64,000 bases of DNA from Aliiruegeria lutimaris (GCF_900099935.1 NZ_FNEK01000022.1:1-64000); one strand, 5' to 3'. Counted from the first letter of the stretch, positions 24,612-33,054 are shown. Notes: generated from the letters alone by a model not told the origin. A program made the numbers and translations.

Positions 24612-24874
24612 CCTATCTTCGGGGCGTTCTTGCTCTCCACGGGCCTCGACTCGTCGTTCCAGGTGATGCGCAGGTCCACACGGTTGGAGCCATCGGCCCG
24701 TTCGGCTCGAATGCGCAGGTTCAACAGCCCGTCCGGCTCCAGGGCAATCTCGCCATCCTCGTCGCTCAGAACCAGCTCGCCCTTGCCGATCCCCTTGGTC
24801 AGCGCTTCGAGCAGGGCCTTCACGGTCTTGCGTGTCTGCAAGGAGTCGTGGCGAAACTTGCCATCTGTCTTCAT
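24608..24874 (-). CDS. Amphi-Trp domain protein of the GAK system
   Basis: An 88-residue small protein made almost only of an amphi-Trp domain: FRHDSLQTRKTVKALLEAL helix, GELVLSDEDGEIALEP, then LRIRAERADGSNRVDLRITW, the amphipathic strand ending in the conserved Trp. The family is one of the defining members of the GAK set (ATP-grasp, amphi-Trp, kinase); its function is unknown. ATG 24874 overlaps the stop of the 63-aa gene upstream as ATGA. It is the last gene of a chain of overlapping genes starting at 29094. Confidence 0.88.
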   Translation of the reverse strand: MKTDGKFRHDSLQTRKTVKALLEALTKGIGKGELVLSDEDGEIALEPDGLLNLRIRAERADGSNRVDLRITWNDESRPVESKNAPKIG

Positions 24875-25062
24875 GCGATCTCCGCCTCCCAGTCGTGGCG
24901 CTCGGGATAGAAGTGCCTGGCCTTCGCATCGTCCGAACGCAGCCCGACCACATCCCCGCCCGGAAAGACAAGCGTCGCGCCACATCCCACCACCGTCAAC
25001 CCCGCGCGCCGTCGCGAGACGCGGTCGGGCGTCGCATCGGCCTCGATCTGCGTCACCGTCAT
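24871..25062 (-). CDS. Unrecognised 63-aa protein inside the GAK operon
   Basis: A small gene with 4-bp ATGA overlaps at both ends, with the HprK-like kinase stop upstream and the amphi-Trp start downstream. That makes it very likely translated. It begins MTVTQIEADATPDRVSRRRA, has a hydrophobic, Gly-rich core with one Cys (VVGCGATLVFPGGDVVGL) and ends acidic with aromatic and His residues (HFYPERHDWEAEIA). No signal peptide. I know no family for it. Its place suggests a small partner, or a substrate or carrier protein, for the ATP-grasp and kinase enzymes; that is inference. Confidence 0.75.
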   Translation of the reverse strand: MTVTQIEADATPDRVSRRRAGLTVVGCGATLVFPGGDVVGLRSDDAKARHFYPERHDWEAEIA

Positions 25063-26138
25063 GTCTCGGCGAAAAGGGCCTGTCCGGCGTCGAAGAGCGC
25101 GTCGAAATCGAGCTTGCCCCGGATCTCGAAGATGTCCACGCCTTCCAGCGCATCGAGATAGCCCTGCGGGTCGGGCCGCTCGCCATCGGTCAGAAAGGCG
25201 CCCGTTGGTTTCTGATAGAACGGGCCGGGGCTTTTCATGATCGCGGCGAGCAGGTCCGGCCGGTCGGCAAGCATGACCGGTTCGACCGCCATCGGCGTAT
25301 CGGAGTCGCGATGCCAGTTGAGCACCCAGAAATGGGTGAGAGGCCCTTCGAAACACACCCGTCCGGTGCCGTAGACCTGCCCGACATGCAGGTCGTGCTT
25401 CTCTTCCAGTTTCCACAATGCTTCCCCCGGCATGGCCGCCAGTTCGGCCCGCCGGACATTGTCCAGCATGCCGTGCAGTCGTGGATTGCCGTGGATCGTG
25501 CCGGGGTTGATCCTCGGCAGCTTGGGAATGCCGAGCGCATCGGGCGGGGTGCCCTTGCGCACCAGCAGCCTGTCGCCGGTGATATAGGCAAGCCCGTCTA
25601 TATCCATCAGCCGCAGCACCGAGGTCGATTTTCCGCCGCCCGACAGCCCGGCAATGCCCAGCGAGCGGCGGCCATTGCCGAGGGCTGCGGCATGGCAGAT
25701 CTGCCAGCCCTGCCGCTGGCAAATATTGAGAAACTGCGTGTTGACGAAGTTGATCACCTGGTTGGGGTGCTCGGCGGCCGGGCCGAAGGCGACCAGCCGC
25801 TCCGGGGATTGCACGAAGCTCACCCCGGTGCGGACCTTGTGGACCAACCGCCCGTCTTCAAGATCGAAGATCGCGTCCTTGCGCCCGGTCTTGCCCGGTT
25901 CGCGCGCCCAGTCGACCCAATCGGGCGCCGGGGTGAGGGTCTGGCCGTCAAGCACCTCGACAGTGGCATCCGGATTCCCCGGCGCGTCGAGTGCGTCGGA
26001 GAAATAATCCGCCAGTATACTGCGCAGCGGTTCGGCGCAGATGAGCGCCAGCCGCAGATGTCCCACCGCGAGGTGGATCGGCTCGGAACCGTCCAGCGCG
26101 GAAAAGTCCAGCCGGTCCAGAACCTCGTCCGTCCTCAT
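25059..26138 (-). CDS. HprK-related kinase B (GAK system)
   Basis: A 359-residue kinase related to HPr kinase/phosphorylase. The P-loop is GLSGGGKST at 164-172, preceded by CHAAALG (residue ~149) and followed by ITGDRLLVRKG (187-196), matching the P-loop, Walker-B region and base of HprK-like enzymes. The N-terminal ~140 residues are a family-specific domain. By family it should be a protein or small-molecule kinase; no HPr or PTS gene is nearby. Start and stop overlap the ATP-grasp and 63-aa genes by 4 bp each. The family name comes from the GAK gene set as I recall it. Confidence 0.88.
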   Translation of the reverse strand: MRTDEVLDRLDFSALDGSEPIHLAVGHLRLALICAEPLRSILADYFSDALDAPGNPDATVEVLDGQTLTPAPDWVDWAREPGKTGRKDAIFDLEDGRLVHKVRTGVSFVQSPERLVAFGPAAEHPNQVINFVNTQFLNICQRQGWQICHAAALGNGRRSLGIAGLSGGGKSTSVLRLMDIDGLAYITGDRLLVRKGTPPDALGIPKLPRINPGTIHGNPRLHGMLDNVRRAELAAMPGEALWKLEEKHDLHVGQVYGTGRVCFEGPLTHFWVLNWHRDSDTPMAVEPVMLADRPDLLAAIMKSPGPFYQKPTGAFLTDGERPDPQGYLDALEGVDIFEIRGKLDFDALFDAGQALFAET

Positions 26139-27019
26139 CCGCGGATCTTTCCGATCACGTGATCGGCCACCAGTCCGGGCGCGTCGATGCCGCAGGCATA
26201 TTTCGCGCCGCCATAGCCTCCGAAGGCGGAGACCTCGAAGACGATTGGCCCCTGCGGGGTAAGGGCGATATCCACCGTGGTAAAGGTTAGGCCAAACGGC
26301 TCTTGTGCCTTGCGGGCCATCTCGATCAGCTCCGCATCCGGCTCGAAGGGCTCGTATTTGCCGCCCGAGTCGATGGTCGTGTTCCAGGTGTTGCCCTGAG
26401 AAGCCCGCGCATAGGTGCCCAGGTACTCCCCGTCCAGGAAGATCAGGCCCAGATCCTTGCCCGACAAGTCCAGCTTCTTCTGGATATACATCACCGGGTT
26501 GTTCGAGGCGAAAGAGGCGATCTGGTTGATGGCGCGGAAGGAGTCTCCCTCGATCAGCGCCATTCCGCGCGCTTTGGTCGAGAAGAGCGGCTTGAACACG
26601 GCGGTGCCGAATTCGGCCGCTGTTTCAAGGGCGACCTCCGGGTCCTCGGTGATCACCGTCGGCGGGATCGGCACGCCGGTCGCGGCGAGCGTGACGGTGC
26701 AGGCCAACCGGTCGATCAGGCGGATGATGGCCTCCGGATCGCTGAAGACCTGCACGCCCCGGGCCTGCGCGTATCGCAGGATCTCCATCCGGTCGAGCAC
26801 GTCCGGTTTGTAGATCTCGGAAATCTTCTTGATGATCAGCCCGTCGAGCTTGCACAGGTCGATATTGTCGTAGAGCATCGTGCCCCGCTCGAGGTCCAGC
26901 GTGACATGGCCCATGTCGATCACCAGCCGGAAACCGGTGCGTTCCTCGACCGCGTCGGCAAGCGCCTCGGTCGACCATTTTCCGGGGATACCTACGACCC
27001 CGATTCTCAAATCAGTCAC
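26135..27019 (-). CDS. GAK system ATP-grasp enzyme
   Basis: A 294-residue RimK-like ATP-grasp ligase. The pre-grasp domain is at 1-105 (LRIGVVGIPGKWSTEALADA). ATP-binding elements include VFKPLFSTKARGM (P-loop-like, ~141-153) and YIQKKLDLSGKDLGLIFLDG. The metal-binding end is IVFEVSAFGG near residue 275. Such enzymes join a carboxylate to an amine or thiol using ATP, often on peptides. The substrate is unknown; small proteins in the same operon are candidates. It overlaps the phosphotransferase gene by 8 bp and the kinase gene by 4 bp. Confidence 0.88.
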   Translation of the reverse strand: MTDLRIGVVGIPGKWSTEALADAVEERTGFRLVIDMGHVTLDLERGTMLYDNIDLCKLDGLIIKKISEIYKPDVLDRMEILRYAQARGVQVFSDPEAIIRLIDRLACTVTLAATGVPIPPTVITEDPEVALETAAEFGTAVFKPLFSTKARGMALIEGDSFRAINQIASFASNNPVMYIQKKLDLSGKDLGLIFLDGEYLGTYARASQGNTWNTTIDSGGKYEPFEPDAELIEMARKAQEPFGLTFTTVDIALTPQGPIVFEVSAFGGYGGAKYACGIDAPGLVADHVIGKIRG

Positions 27020-28640
27020 TGAACAACTCCCTGATCGGCAATTTGAATCTGTTTTCCTTGCCTTCTGGACAGCTCAATACCCGTTCCAGAAGGAAACGCC
27101 CACGCAGGAACATCCGTCTTGCATGGGCCTTGTCGTAAATGAAGCGTGTAGAGGTCACGAAACTGCGGGCCAGCCCAAGCGCCAGGCGAAATTCGAAGCT
27201 CGTATCTTTCTGGCTGCGCGCGAATCTTGCCGCTATGGCGTGAAAATCCTCTGCCACGCGGGTGATGCGGTCGCGAACCGGCCCGTCCTGGATCTGCAGC
27301 CGGTAGTTCGAAACCATGAAGACCGACACGTCCTGAACGTAATCGGTATAGCGGGAGCGGTGCAGGTCGATGAAGCGGATTCTCTGTTCCGCGGGGTCGT
27401 AGATCACGTTGTCGATGTTGAAATCGCCATGGATATAGACCGAGAACGGCGCGGGCAGTGCCTTTTCCCGCGCGGCGGCTTGCCGCACCAACGCATCGAA
27501 GCCGGGCAGGGAGAGCCCGCCGAGCCGCACGGGGTGGGTTGCGAAATCGGGATGCACGCGGCGCACATCGTGCAAGCGGCCGGCAAGTTGGCGCATGGAG
27601 GCCATCTCGGCCGGCTCGTCCGTGCGGGTGCTCTTCCAGATATCGCGCAGGGTTTTCGCCAGCGCTTTCTGCGCCTCGGCAAGCCGCGTTTCGCTTTCGC
27701 CCAGCAGGATCTGCTCGAAGGTCTGGCCCGAGAGATGTTCGATCAGAAGCGCCGCCGACTGCCCGCGCTTCTCGTAGGACAGGATCCGCGGCGCGAGGCC
27801 AGGATAGATCGAATGCCAGGATTTCACCCCGGCGCGCTCTTCCCGGACCTTGCTCAACGCGCCATCCTTGAAAACGGCGTCGACATCGCCATCGCGCGAG
27901 CGCACCGAGGAAATGGCGCTGCCGGAGCGTGTCTCGGCCAGCGGTTCCAGCTCGACTGCTTCCTCCCGCGCATCATTGCCCGACAGGATCGAACGCAGGG
28001 TGAAATAGCGTTCGAACTGCACCGACTGTCCGATATTGACCGACAGGATCGCCTCGCTCACCGCTTGCAGCGCATCACCCATGCGGTGGATCTCGTTGGC
28101 GGCCAGCAGGCTGTTGGAGAGATCCTCGGTATGTTTGGAGCCGCGCATGTCGCGCGTATAAGTGCGGAACATCTGGTCGTAATGATCGTCCAGGCGGGTC
28201 TTGATCTGACCGATGGCGATGGCCTGCCGGCTGTCGCGCGCGTCGATCGCATCGGGTACGTCCGAGACGCCGCCACGCACCCGCTTGATCATCTTGGGAT
28301 AGGCCTCGGGGCGCAGCAGAGACTTGCGACGCACCTGCTCGGCGTGAAACAGGCTGCGCCGGGCAAGCCGGCTCAACAGCTCCAGGTTGCGCGCGACCAT
28401 GTCCATGTTCTGCAGCAGCAGCCGCTGCGACGGCCCCAGCTTGCGCGCGCCAAGCCCCTTCTGGGACGCGCTATGCACCCGGGTGCGCAGGTTGTCGGCA
28501 TAGCCCGCGCGCAGCATGACCTTCTGTGCGCTGGCCGCGTCGGGGCGTTGGAAATAGTCCTGCACCGCCGAGAGCTGCCCATTGAGCTCGGCGCACAGGA
28601 AATGCAGGTTCTCGCGGATCGCCCGCGGAAGCTCAGCCAT
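27012..28640 (-). CDS. PhoU-like helical domain fused to an APH-type phosphotransferase
   Basis: A 542-residue two-domain protein. Residues 1-230 are all-helical with repeated patterns (LLLQNMDMVARNLELLSRLA; RMGDALQAVSEAILSVN) like PhoU proteins that bind metal or phosphate-signalling partners. Residues ~240-500 are an aminoglycoside-phosphotransferase/choline-kinase fold with the catalytic loop HGDFNIDN at 404-411 and metal-binding DLHRS at 425-429. Both catalytic Asp are present, so kinase activity is plausible. Resistance is unlikely given the operon. It sits between a Nudix gene (8-bp overlap) and the ATP-grasp gene (8-bp overlap) and looks like a local GAK member. Confidence 0.8.
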   Translation of the reverse strand: MAELPRAIRENLHFLCAELNGQLSAVQDYFQRPDAASAQKVMLRAGYADNLRTRVHSASQKGLGARKLGPSQRLLLQNMDMVARNLELLSRLARRSLFHAEQVRRKSLLRPEAYPKMIKRVRGGVSDVPDAIDARDSRQAIAIGQIKTRLDDHYDQMFRTYTRDMRGSKHTEDLSNSLLAANEIHRMGDALQAVSEAILSVNIGQSVQFERYFTLRSILSGNDAREEAVELEPLAETRSGSAISSVRSRDGDVDAVFKDGALSKVREERAGVKSWHSIYPGLAPRILSYEKRGQSAALLIEHLSGQTFEQILLGESETRLAEAQKALAKTLRDIWKSTRTDEPAEMASMRQLAGRLHDVRRVHPDFATHPVRLGGLSLPGFDALVRQAAAREKALPAPFSVYIHGDFNIDNVIYDPAEQRIRFIDLHRSRYTDYVQDVSVFMVSNYRLQIQDGPVRDRITRVAEDFHAIAARFARSQKDTSFEFRLALGLARSFVTSTRFIYDKAHARRMFLRGRFLLERVLSCPEGKENRFKLPIRELFSD

Positions 28641-29094
28641 GGAAGCTCCCGAGATAGAAGGGCGCGTCCGGGTCGAGCAGGTAGGAGGCGAAACTCGGCC
28701 GGAACAGTTCCGCCTGTTCGATCGGATCGGCCCAGACCGTGTCTATCTGCGAGCGGTCCGGCTTGGGGCCGAGCCGGGGCGTGTAATCGGCCGGCAGTTC
28801 ACAGGAGAACAGCGCCTCGATCTGGTGGCGCAGCCCGCCTTGCGTGGGTTTGTAGACTTCGGCCATGTGCAGCAGCGGCCCGACAGTCACCTCGGCGCCG
28901 ATCTCCTCGAAACACTCGCGGGCAATACCCTGCGGCATCGTTTCGCCCATTTCCTGCGCACCGCCCGGCAGGGTCAGGAAATCCGGCTTGCCGGGGTGGC
29001 GTTTGACCTGCACCAGCAGTTTGCCCTGGCGGAAGATCACGGCGCGGACGGTTGCCCGGATCGGGGGAAGAAAGACGGTCGATGTCATCATCAT
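28633..29094 (-). CDS. Nudix hydrolase (GAK operon)
   Basis: A 153-residue Nudix protein and first gene of the minus-strand GAK operon. The Nudix box spans the loop starting GGAQEMGETMPQGIARECFE and ends EEIGAEV, with the catalytic Arg-Glu...Glu-Glu pattern complete. It begins RATVRAVIFRQGKLLVQVKR. It should hydrolyse a nucleoside-diphosphate-linked compound; the substrate is not evident. Three Met codons stand at the start (29094, 29091, 29088). A 62-bp divergent promoter region separates it from the CofD-like gene. Confidence 0.85.
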   Translation of the reverse strand: MMMTSTVFLPPIRATVRAVIFRQGKLLVQVKRHPGKPDFLTLPGGAQEMGETMPQGIARECFEEIGAEVTVGPLLHMAEVYKPTQGGLRHQIEALFSCELPADYTPRLGPKPDRSQIDTVWADPIEQAELFRPSFASYLLDPDAPFYLGSFHG

Positions 29095-29156
29095 TCGTCC
29101 ATATAAATGTAACCGAACAGCTTCATGACAGAGCTTAACAGCCGCGGGGACCGACA

Positions 29157-30344
29157 GTGTCAGACCTGACCATTTCTCGCAATGCCGAATTCCCGGACCC
29201 GTTGCGCATTGCCCGCGCGAAGGCCTCGCCCAATCTCGGCCCGCGGCTGCTGTTCTTTACCGGGGGCAGCGCGCTCAACGACATCTCCCGCAGCCTCAAG
29301 CGCTATACTCATAATTCGGTGCACCTGATCACACCGTTCGACTCCGGCGGTTCCTCGCGGGTTCTGCGCGACGCCTTCGACATGCCGGCGGTCGGCGATC
29401 TGCGTTCGCGCCTCATGGCGCTGGCGGATGAGACCGATCTGGGCCAGCCCGATATCTTCGCGCTCTTCTCACACCGCTTGCCGGTCGACGTGCCGCGACA
29501 ACAGGCGGCCGCAGAATTCGAGGCGATCCTGCGGGCTGAACATCCGCTCATGCAGGCGATCTCGCTGCCGATGCAGACGCTGATCCTGCAGCAGTTGGAG
29601 AGCTTCGTCGAACACGCGACCGGCGATTTCGACTTTCGCCGCGCCAGTATCGGCAACCTGATCCTGGCGGGCGGGTATTTCTCCTCCGGGCGCGAGCTGG
29701 AACCGGCGCTGTTCTTGATGTCGAAAATGGTCCACGCACTCGGAACCGTGCAGGCGGTGGCGGATGTGAACCTGCATATCGGCGCCGAGTTACAGGACGG
29801 AGGCAGGATTATCGGCCAGAAGGAACTCACCGGGAAGGAAGCCGCGCCTCTCAGCCAGCCCATCCGCCGGATGTTCCTCTCCGATGGCAGGAACGAACTT
29901 CCCGCCGAGGCCGTGCGCCTGCCCGAGCGGAACCGTCTGCTGATCGAGCGGGCAGATCTGATCTGCTATCCTCCGGGCAGTCTATATTCCAGCGTCATCG
30001 CCAACCTGCTGCCGGCCGGTGTCGGGCAGGCCGTGGCCGCGCGTGGCGTGCCCAAGATCTATGTTCCCAGCCTCGGTGTGGACCCGGAATGCAACGGCTC
30101 GGGCCTCGGCGATCAGGTGGGGGTGTTGCTGTCCGCATTGCGGGCCGATGCCGGGGCTGATTGCCCATCGGAGCGGTTGATGAGCGCGGTGATCTGCGAT
30201 CGAGGCCGGCTTGGAGCGCAGGAAGCGCAGGAGATCGAGGCCCGTCACGGGGTGCCCTGCATCGCCGCCGATCTGGCGCAGGAAGAGCGGGCCGATCGCT
30301 ACGATCCGGTCCGGCTCTGTGATGCACTGATTTCGCTGTGCTGA
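29157..30344 (+). CDS. GAK system CofD-like protein
   Basis: A 395-residue protein of the CofD/YvcK superfamily. The phosphate-binding start LLFFTGGSALNDISRSLKRY and the loop TPFDSGGSSRVLRDAF are conserved, as is the asparagine-containing GNLILAGGYFSSG. The C-terminal half has the ICYPPGSLYSSVIANLLPAG block. CofD transfers a phospholactyl or similar group to a deazaflavin; YvcK binds UDP-sugars. The GAK relatives have no assigned reaction. A GTG start at 29157 is used, with CGGGGA upstream. It is divergent from the rest of the GAK genes, and the SixA-like/Nudix gene follows after 15 bp. Confidence 0.87.
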   Translation: MSDLTISRNAEFPDPLRIARAKASPNLGPRLLFFTGGSALNDISRSLKRYTHNSVHLITPFDSGGSSRVLRDAFDMPAVGDLRSRLMALADETDLGQPDIFALFSHRLPVDVPRQQAAAEFEAILRAEHPLMQAISLPMQTLILQQLESFVEHATGDFDFRRASIGNLILAGGYFSSGRELEPALFLMSKMVHALGTVQAVADVNLHIGAELQDGGRIIGQKELTGKEAAPLSQPIRRMFLSDGRNELPAEAVRLPERNRLLIERADLICYPPGSLYSSVIANLLPAGVGQAVAARGVPKIYVPSLGVDPECNGSGLGDQVGVLLSALRADAGADCPSERLMSAVICDRGRLGAQEAQEIEARHGVPCIAADLAQEERADRYDPVRLCDALISLC

Positions 30345-30359
30345 CCCCGGGGGCTGCCG

Positions 30360-31295
30360 ATGACCCGTGAACTCCTGCTGCTGCGAAACGGAAAGGCCGA
30401 GGCCACCCCACCCCGTGAGCTAAAGGATGGCGGCAAGCGGCAGGTTCAGCGCGTGGGCGTCTGGCTGCAGTCGCAGGGGTTGTTGCCGGATCATGTCCGT
30501 GCGGCCCCGAGTGAGCGCGCGAAGGTTTCGGCACAGAAGGCTCTCAAGGCGGGTGGGGCCAGCGCGGGGATCATCGCAAAGGACGCCCGCCTGAAGAGCC
30601 GTGCGCTCACGGATGTGCTTGCCTGCCTCGCCGATATTCCGGTGGAGGCAAGGCGTCCGATGATCGTGGCGCATCGGAAGCTGCTGGAGCGGCTCGCCCG
30701 CCACCTGAGCGGCGATGCGCGCCTGTGTCTGCCAACCGGAACGCTGCTGCGGCTGGCCCTGCCCGACGACTGGACGTCGCTTCCGGCCGGATGTGCCGAG
30801 ATCCTGGAACTGCTGCACCCCGAGAGCCTGCCCGAACGGTTTCCCTTTCCCGGGCCGGGTGGTCCGGAATGGCGCGACAGGCCGGCCTATTACTATCGGC
30901 AATCGGCCGTGATCCCGTGGAGGCTGGAAGGGGACGCGCTGCGGATTCTCGTCATCACGTCGAGCAAGCGCAGTCATTGGGTCGTGCCCAAGGGTATCCA
31001 CGAGCCCGGCCTGAGCGCGCAGGCTTCCGCCGCGCATGAGGCCGAGGAAGAAGCGGGCGTTTTGGGCGAGGTCGGCGAGGCGCCGCTGGGGGAATTCACG
31101 GTGGAAAAATGGGGCGGGGTCTGCCGGGTGTCCGTCTACCCGATGCGCGTGACGGAAATATTCGATCAGGAGACGTGGGAGGAAAGCCATCGCAGCCGCC
31201 TCTGGGTCTCGCCCGAAGAAGCCTTGCAGCATCTCAAACATGATGGTCTGAAGGAGATCGTCAGGCGTTTCGCGGATGCGTTTTCCGCGCGGTGA
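30360..31295 (+). CDS. Degenerate SixA-like domain fused to a Nudix hydrolase
   Basis: A 311-residue fusion. Residues 1-160 follow a SixA-type histidine-phosphatase layout (LLLLRNGKAE, PDHVRAAPSERA, MIVAHRKLLERLARHLSG, GCAEILELLHP). The nucleophilic His of the RHG/RHA motif is replaced by Asn (residue 10) and the usual GHN motif reads AHR, so phosphatase activity is doubtful. Residues ~175-300 are a Nudix domain of the diphosphoinositol-polyphosphate type (VVPKGIHEPGLSAQASAA to EEEAGVLGE), with His in place of the box Arg but the Glu pair kept. It lies 15 bp after the CofD-like gene and probably forms a unit with it. Confidence 0.8.
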   Translation: MTRELLLLRNGKAEATPPRELKDGGKRQVQRVGVWLQSQGLLPDHVRAAPSERAKVSAQKALKAGGASAGIIAKDARLKSRALTDVLACLADIPVEARRPMIVAHRKLLERLARHLSGDARLCLPTGTLLRLALPDDWTSLPAGCAEILELLHPESLPERFPFPGPGGPEWRDRPAYYYRQSAVIPWRLEGDALRILVITSSKRSHWVVPKGIHEPGLSAQASAAHEAEEEAGVLGEVGEAPLGEFTVEKWGGVCRVSVYPMRVTEIFDQETWEESHRSRLWVSPEEALQHLKHDGLKEIVRRFADAFSAR

Positions 31296-31377
31296 CGGGC
31301 ACCCTGCGGCACGGCGGAACCTGTTGGAATCGCGCCATTGGGTCCATGTTCGGACCGGCGGCCAGAGGAGGTGGAAG

Positions 31378-33054
31378 ATGGCAACGATGCGTCATGGCGG
31401 ACAGATCCTGATCGACCAGCTCAAGCTGCGCGGTGTGCGCCGCGTGTTCTCCGTGCCGGGTGAGAGTTTTCTTGCCGCACTGGACGGGCTGCATGAGAGC
31501 GGGATCGAGAACATCGTCTGCCGGCACGAGGGCGGCGCTGCGATGATGGCCGAGGCGCATGGAAAGATGACCGGCACGCCCGGGATCCTCTTTGCGACCC
31601 GCGGCCCGGGCGCTACGAACGCCTCCGCCGGTCTGCACGTCGCGCAGCAGGACTCGACACCGATGATTGCTTTCATTGGCCAGATCGCGCGCGGACACAA
31701 GGATCGCGAAGCCTTCCAGGAAGTCGATTTCCCGGCCTTCTTCTCGCCGCTGGTCAAATGGGCGGCGGAGATCCGGGATACCGAACGCCTGCCGGAATAT
31801 ATCGCCCGCGCGTGGAACGTTGCCTGTTCGGGGCGTCCCGGCCCGGTGGTGCTGAGCCTGCCCGAGGACATGCTCTCCGCGTCTGCCGAGGTGCCGGACC
31901 TTGCGCCGCCGCAACCCGCGCCGCGCGCCGACTACACCGCGTTTGCCGAAACCGTTCTCAAGCGCCTGCGCGGGGCGCTCCGGCCGCTGGTCGTGGTGGG
32001 CGGCTCCGGCTGGTCGCGGCAGGCCGCGCAGGATCTTCTGACCTTCGCCGAGACCGCGGACCTGCCCGTCGCCGCCACCTTCCGCCGGCAGGATTACATG
32101 GACAACCGGCATGACAATTACGTGGGCGATCTCGGCGTGGGCATGAACCCGGCGCTCGGGCAGCGGTTGAAGAATGCCGATCTGGTCCTGGCCCTGGGAA
32201 CCCGCCTCAGCGAAACCGCGACGGCGGGCTATACCCTGCTCGACCCGGTATCTCCCAGCCCGCGCCAGCGCCTGATCCATGTCCACCCGGACCCCGACGA
32301 GCTAGGCCGGGTACACCGCGCCGATATGGTTCTGGCGGCGCCGGTCGCCGATGTCTTGGAACACCTGGCCGCCAATGCGGTGCCGCTTGCCAATAGCCGT
32401 ATCTGGACGTCCGAGGCTCGCGCCGACTATGAGATCTGGCAGAAGCCGCAGCCAAGCCCCGGCGCGTTGCAACAGGAACACATCGTCTCCTGGCTGTCCG
32501 CGAACCTTCCCCCGAATGCGATCCTGACCAATGGTGCCGGCAACTACGCCGCCTGGCTGCATCGCTATTTCCGCTTCAAGCGGTTCGGAACCCAACTCGC
32601 CCCCACTTCCGGTTCCATGGGCTACGGGCTGCCGGCGGCGATCTCGGCCAAGCTGGAACACCCTGACCGCACCGTCATCTGCATGGCGGGCGATGGCTGC
32701 CTGCAAATGACGGTCAATGAGCTGTCCACGGCGGCCCAATATGGCGCGGCGGTGATCGTGCTCGCGTTCAACAATGGCCGTTACGGAACGATCCGCGCCC
32801 ATCAGGAGCGCAAATATCCCGGCCGGGTCAGCGGGACGGAGTTGTTCGTGCCTGAGCTTCCGGCATTGGCGCGGGCCTATGGCGGCTGGGGCGCCACGTT
32901 GACCCGCAACGAGGAATTCCCCGAAGCCTTCGCCGAGGCGCAGGCCGCCGGCACGCTCGCCATTCTAGACCTGCGTCTCGACCCGCAGGCCCTCTCGCCC
33001 TCGATGACCCTCGACCGGGCCCGCGCACTCGGTCAGGAGCGCAATGCTGGCTGA
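31378..33054 (+). CDS. Thiamine-diphosphate-dependent enzyme (acetolactate-synthase-like large subunit)
   Basis: A 558-residue ThDP enzyme. The catalytic Glu is in IVCRHEGGAAMMAEAHGK (near residue 53). The central domain has LVVVGGSGWSRQAAQDL, and the cofactor motif runs from MAGDGCLQMTVNE to AFNNGRYGTI. ATG 31378 is preceded by GAGGAGG; the in-frame start at 31276 would overlap the SixA/Nudix gene. No ilvN-type small subunit is present, so it is not the biosynthetic acetolactate synthase. The substrate is unknown. It follows the GAK genes on the same strand after 82 bp and could be part of that transcript. Confidence 0.8.
   Translation: MATMRHGGQILIDQLKLRGVRRVFSVPGESFLAALDGLHESGIENIVCRHEGGAAMMAEAHGKMTGTPGILFATRGPGATNASAGLHVAQQDSTPMIAFIGQIARGHKDREAFQEVDFPAFFSPLVKWAAEIRDTERLPEYIARAWNVACSGRPGPVVLSLPEDMLSASAEVPDLAPPQPAPRADYTAFAETVLKRLRGALRPLVVVGGSGWSRQAAQDLLTFAETADLPVAATFRRQDYMDNRHDNYVGDLGVGMNPALGQRLKNADLVLALGTRLSETATAGYTLLDPVSPSPRQRLIHVHPDPDELGRVHRADMVLAAPVADVLEHLAANAVPLANSRIWTSEARADYEIWQKPQPSPGALQQEHIVSWLSANLPPNAILTNGAGNYAAWLHRYFRFKRFGTQLAPTSGSMGYGLPAAISAKLEHPDRTVICMAGDGCLQMTVNELSTAAQYGAAVIVLAFNNGRYGTIRAHQERKYPGRVSGTELFVPELPALARAYGGWGATLTRNEEFPEAFAEAQAAGTLAILDLRLDPQALSPSMTLDRARALGQERNAG

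Noticed and set aside
27012-28640. Aminoglycoside resistance gene
   Set aside because: The APH fold is fused to a PhoU-like domain and lies in an overlapping GAK operon, with no resistance context.
26880-29006. 708-codon plus-strand frame across the GAK phosphotransferase
   Set aside because: No family motif, and it conflicts with overlapping minus-strand genes that have catalytic motifs.
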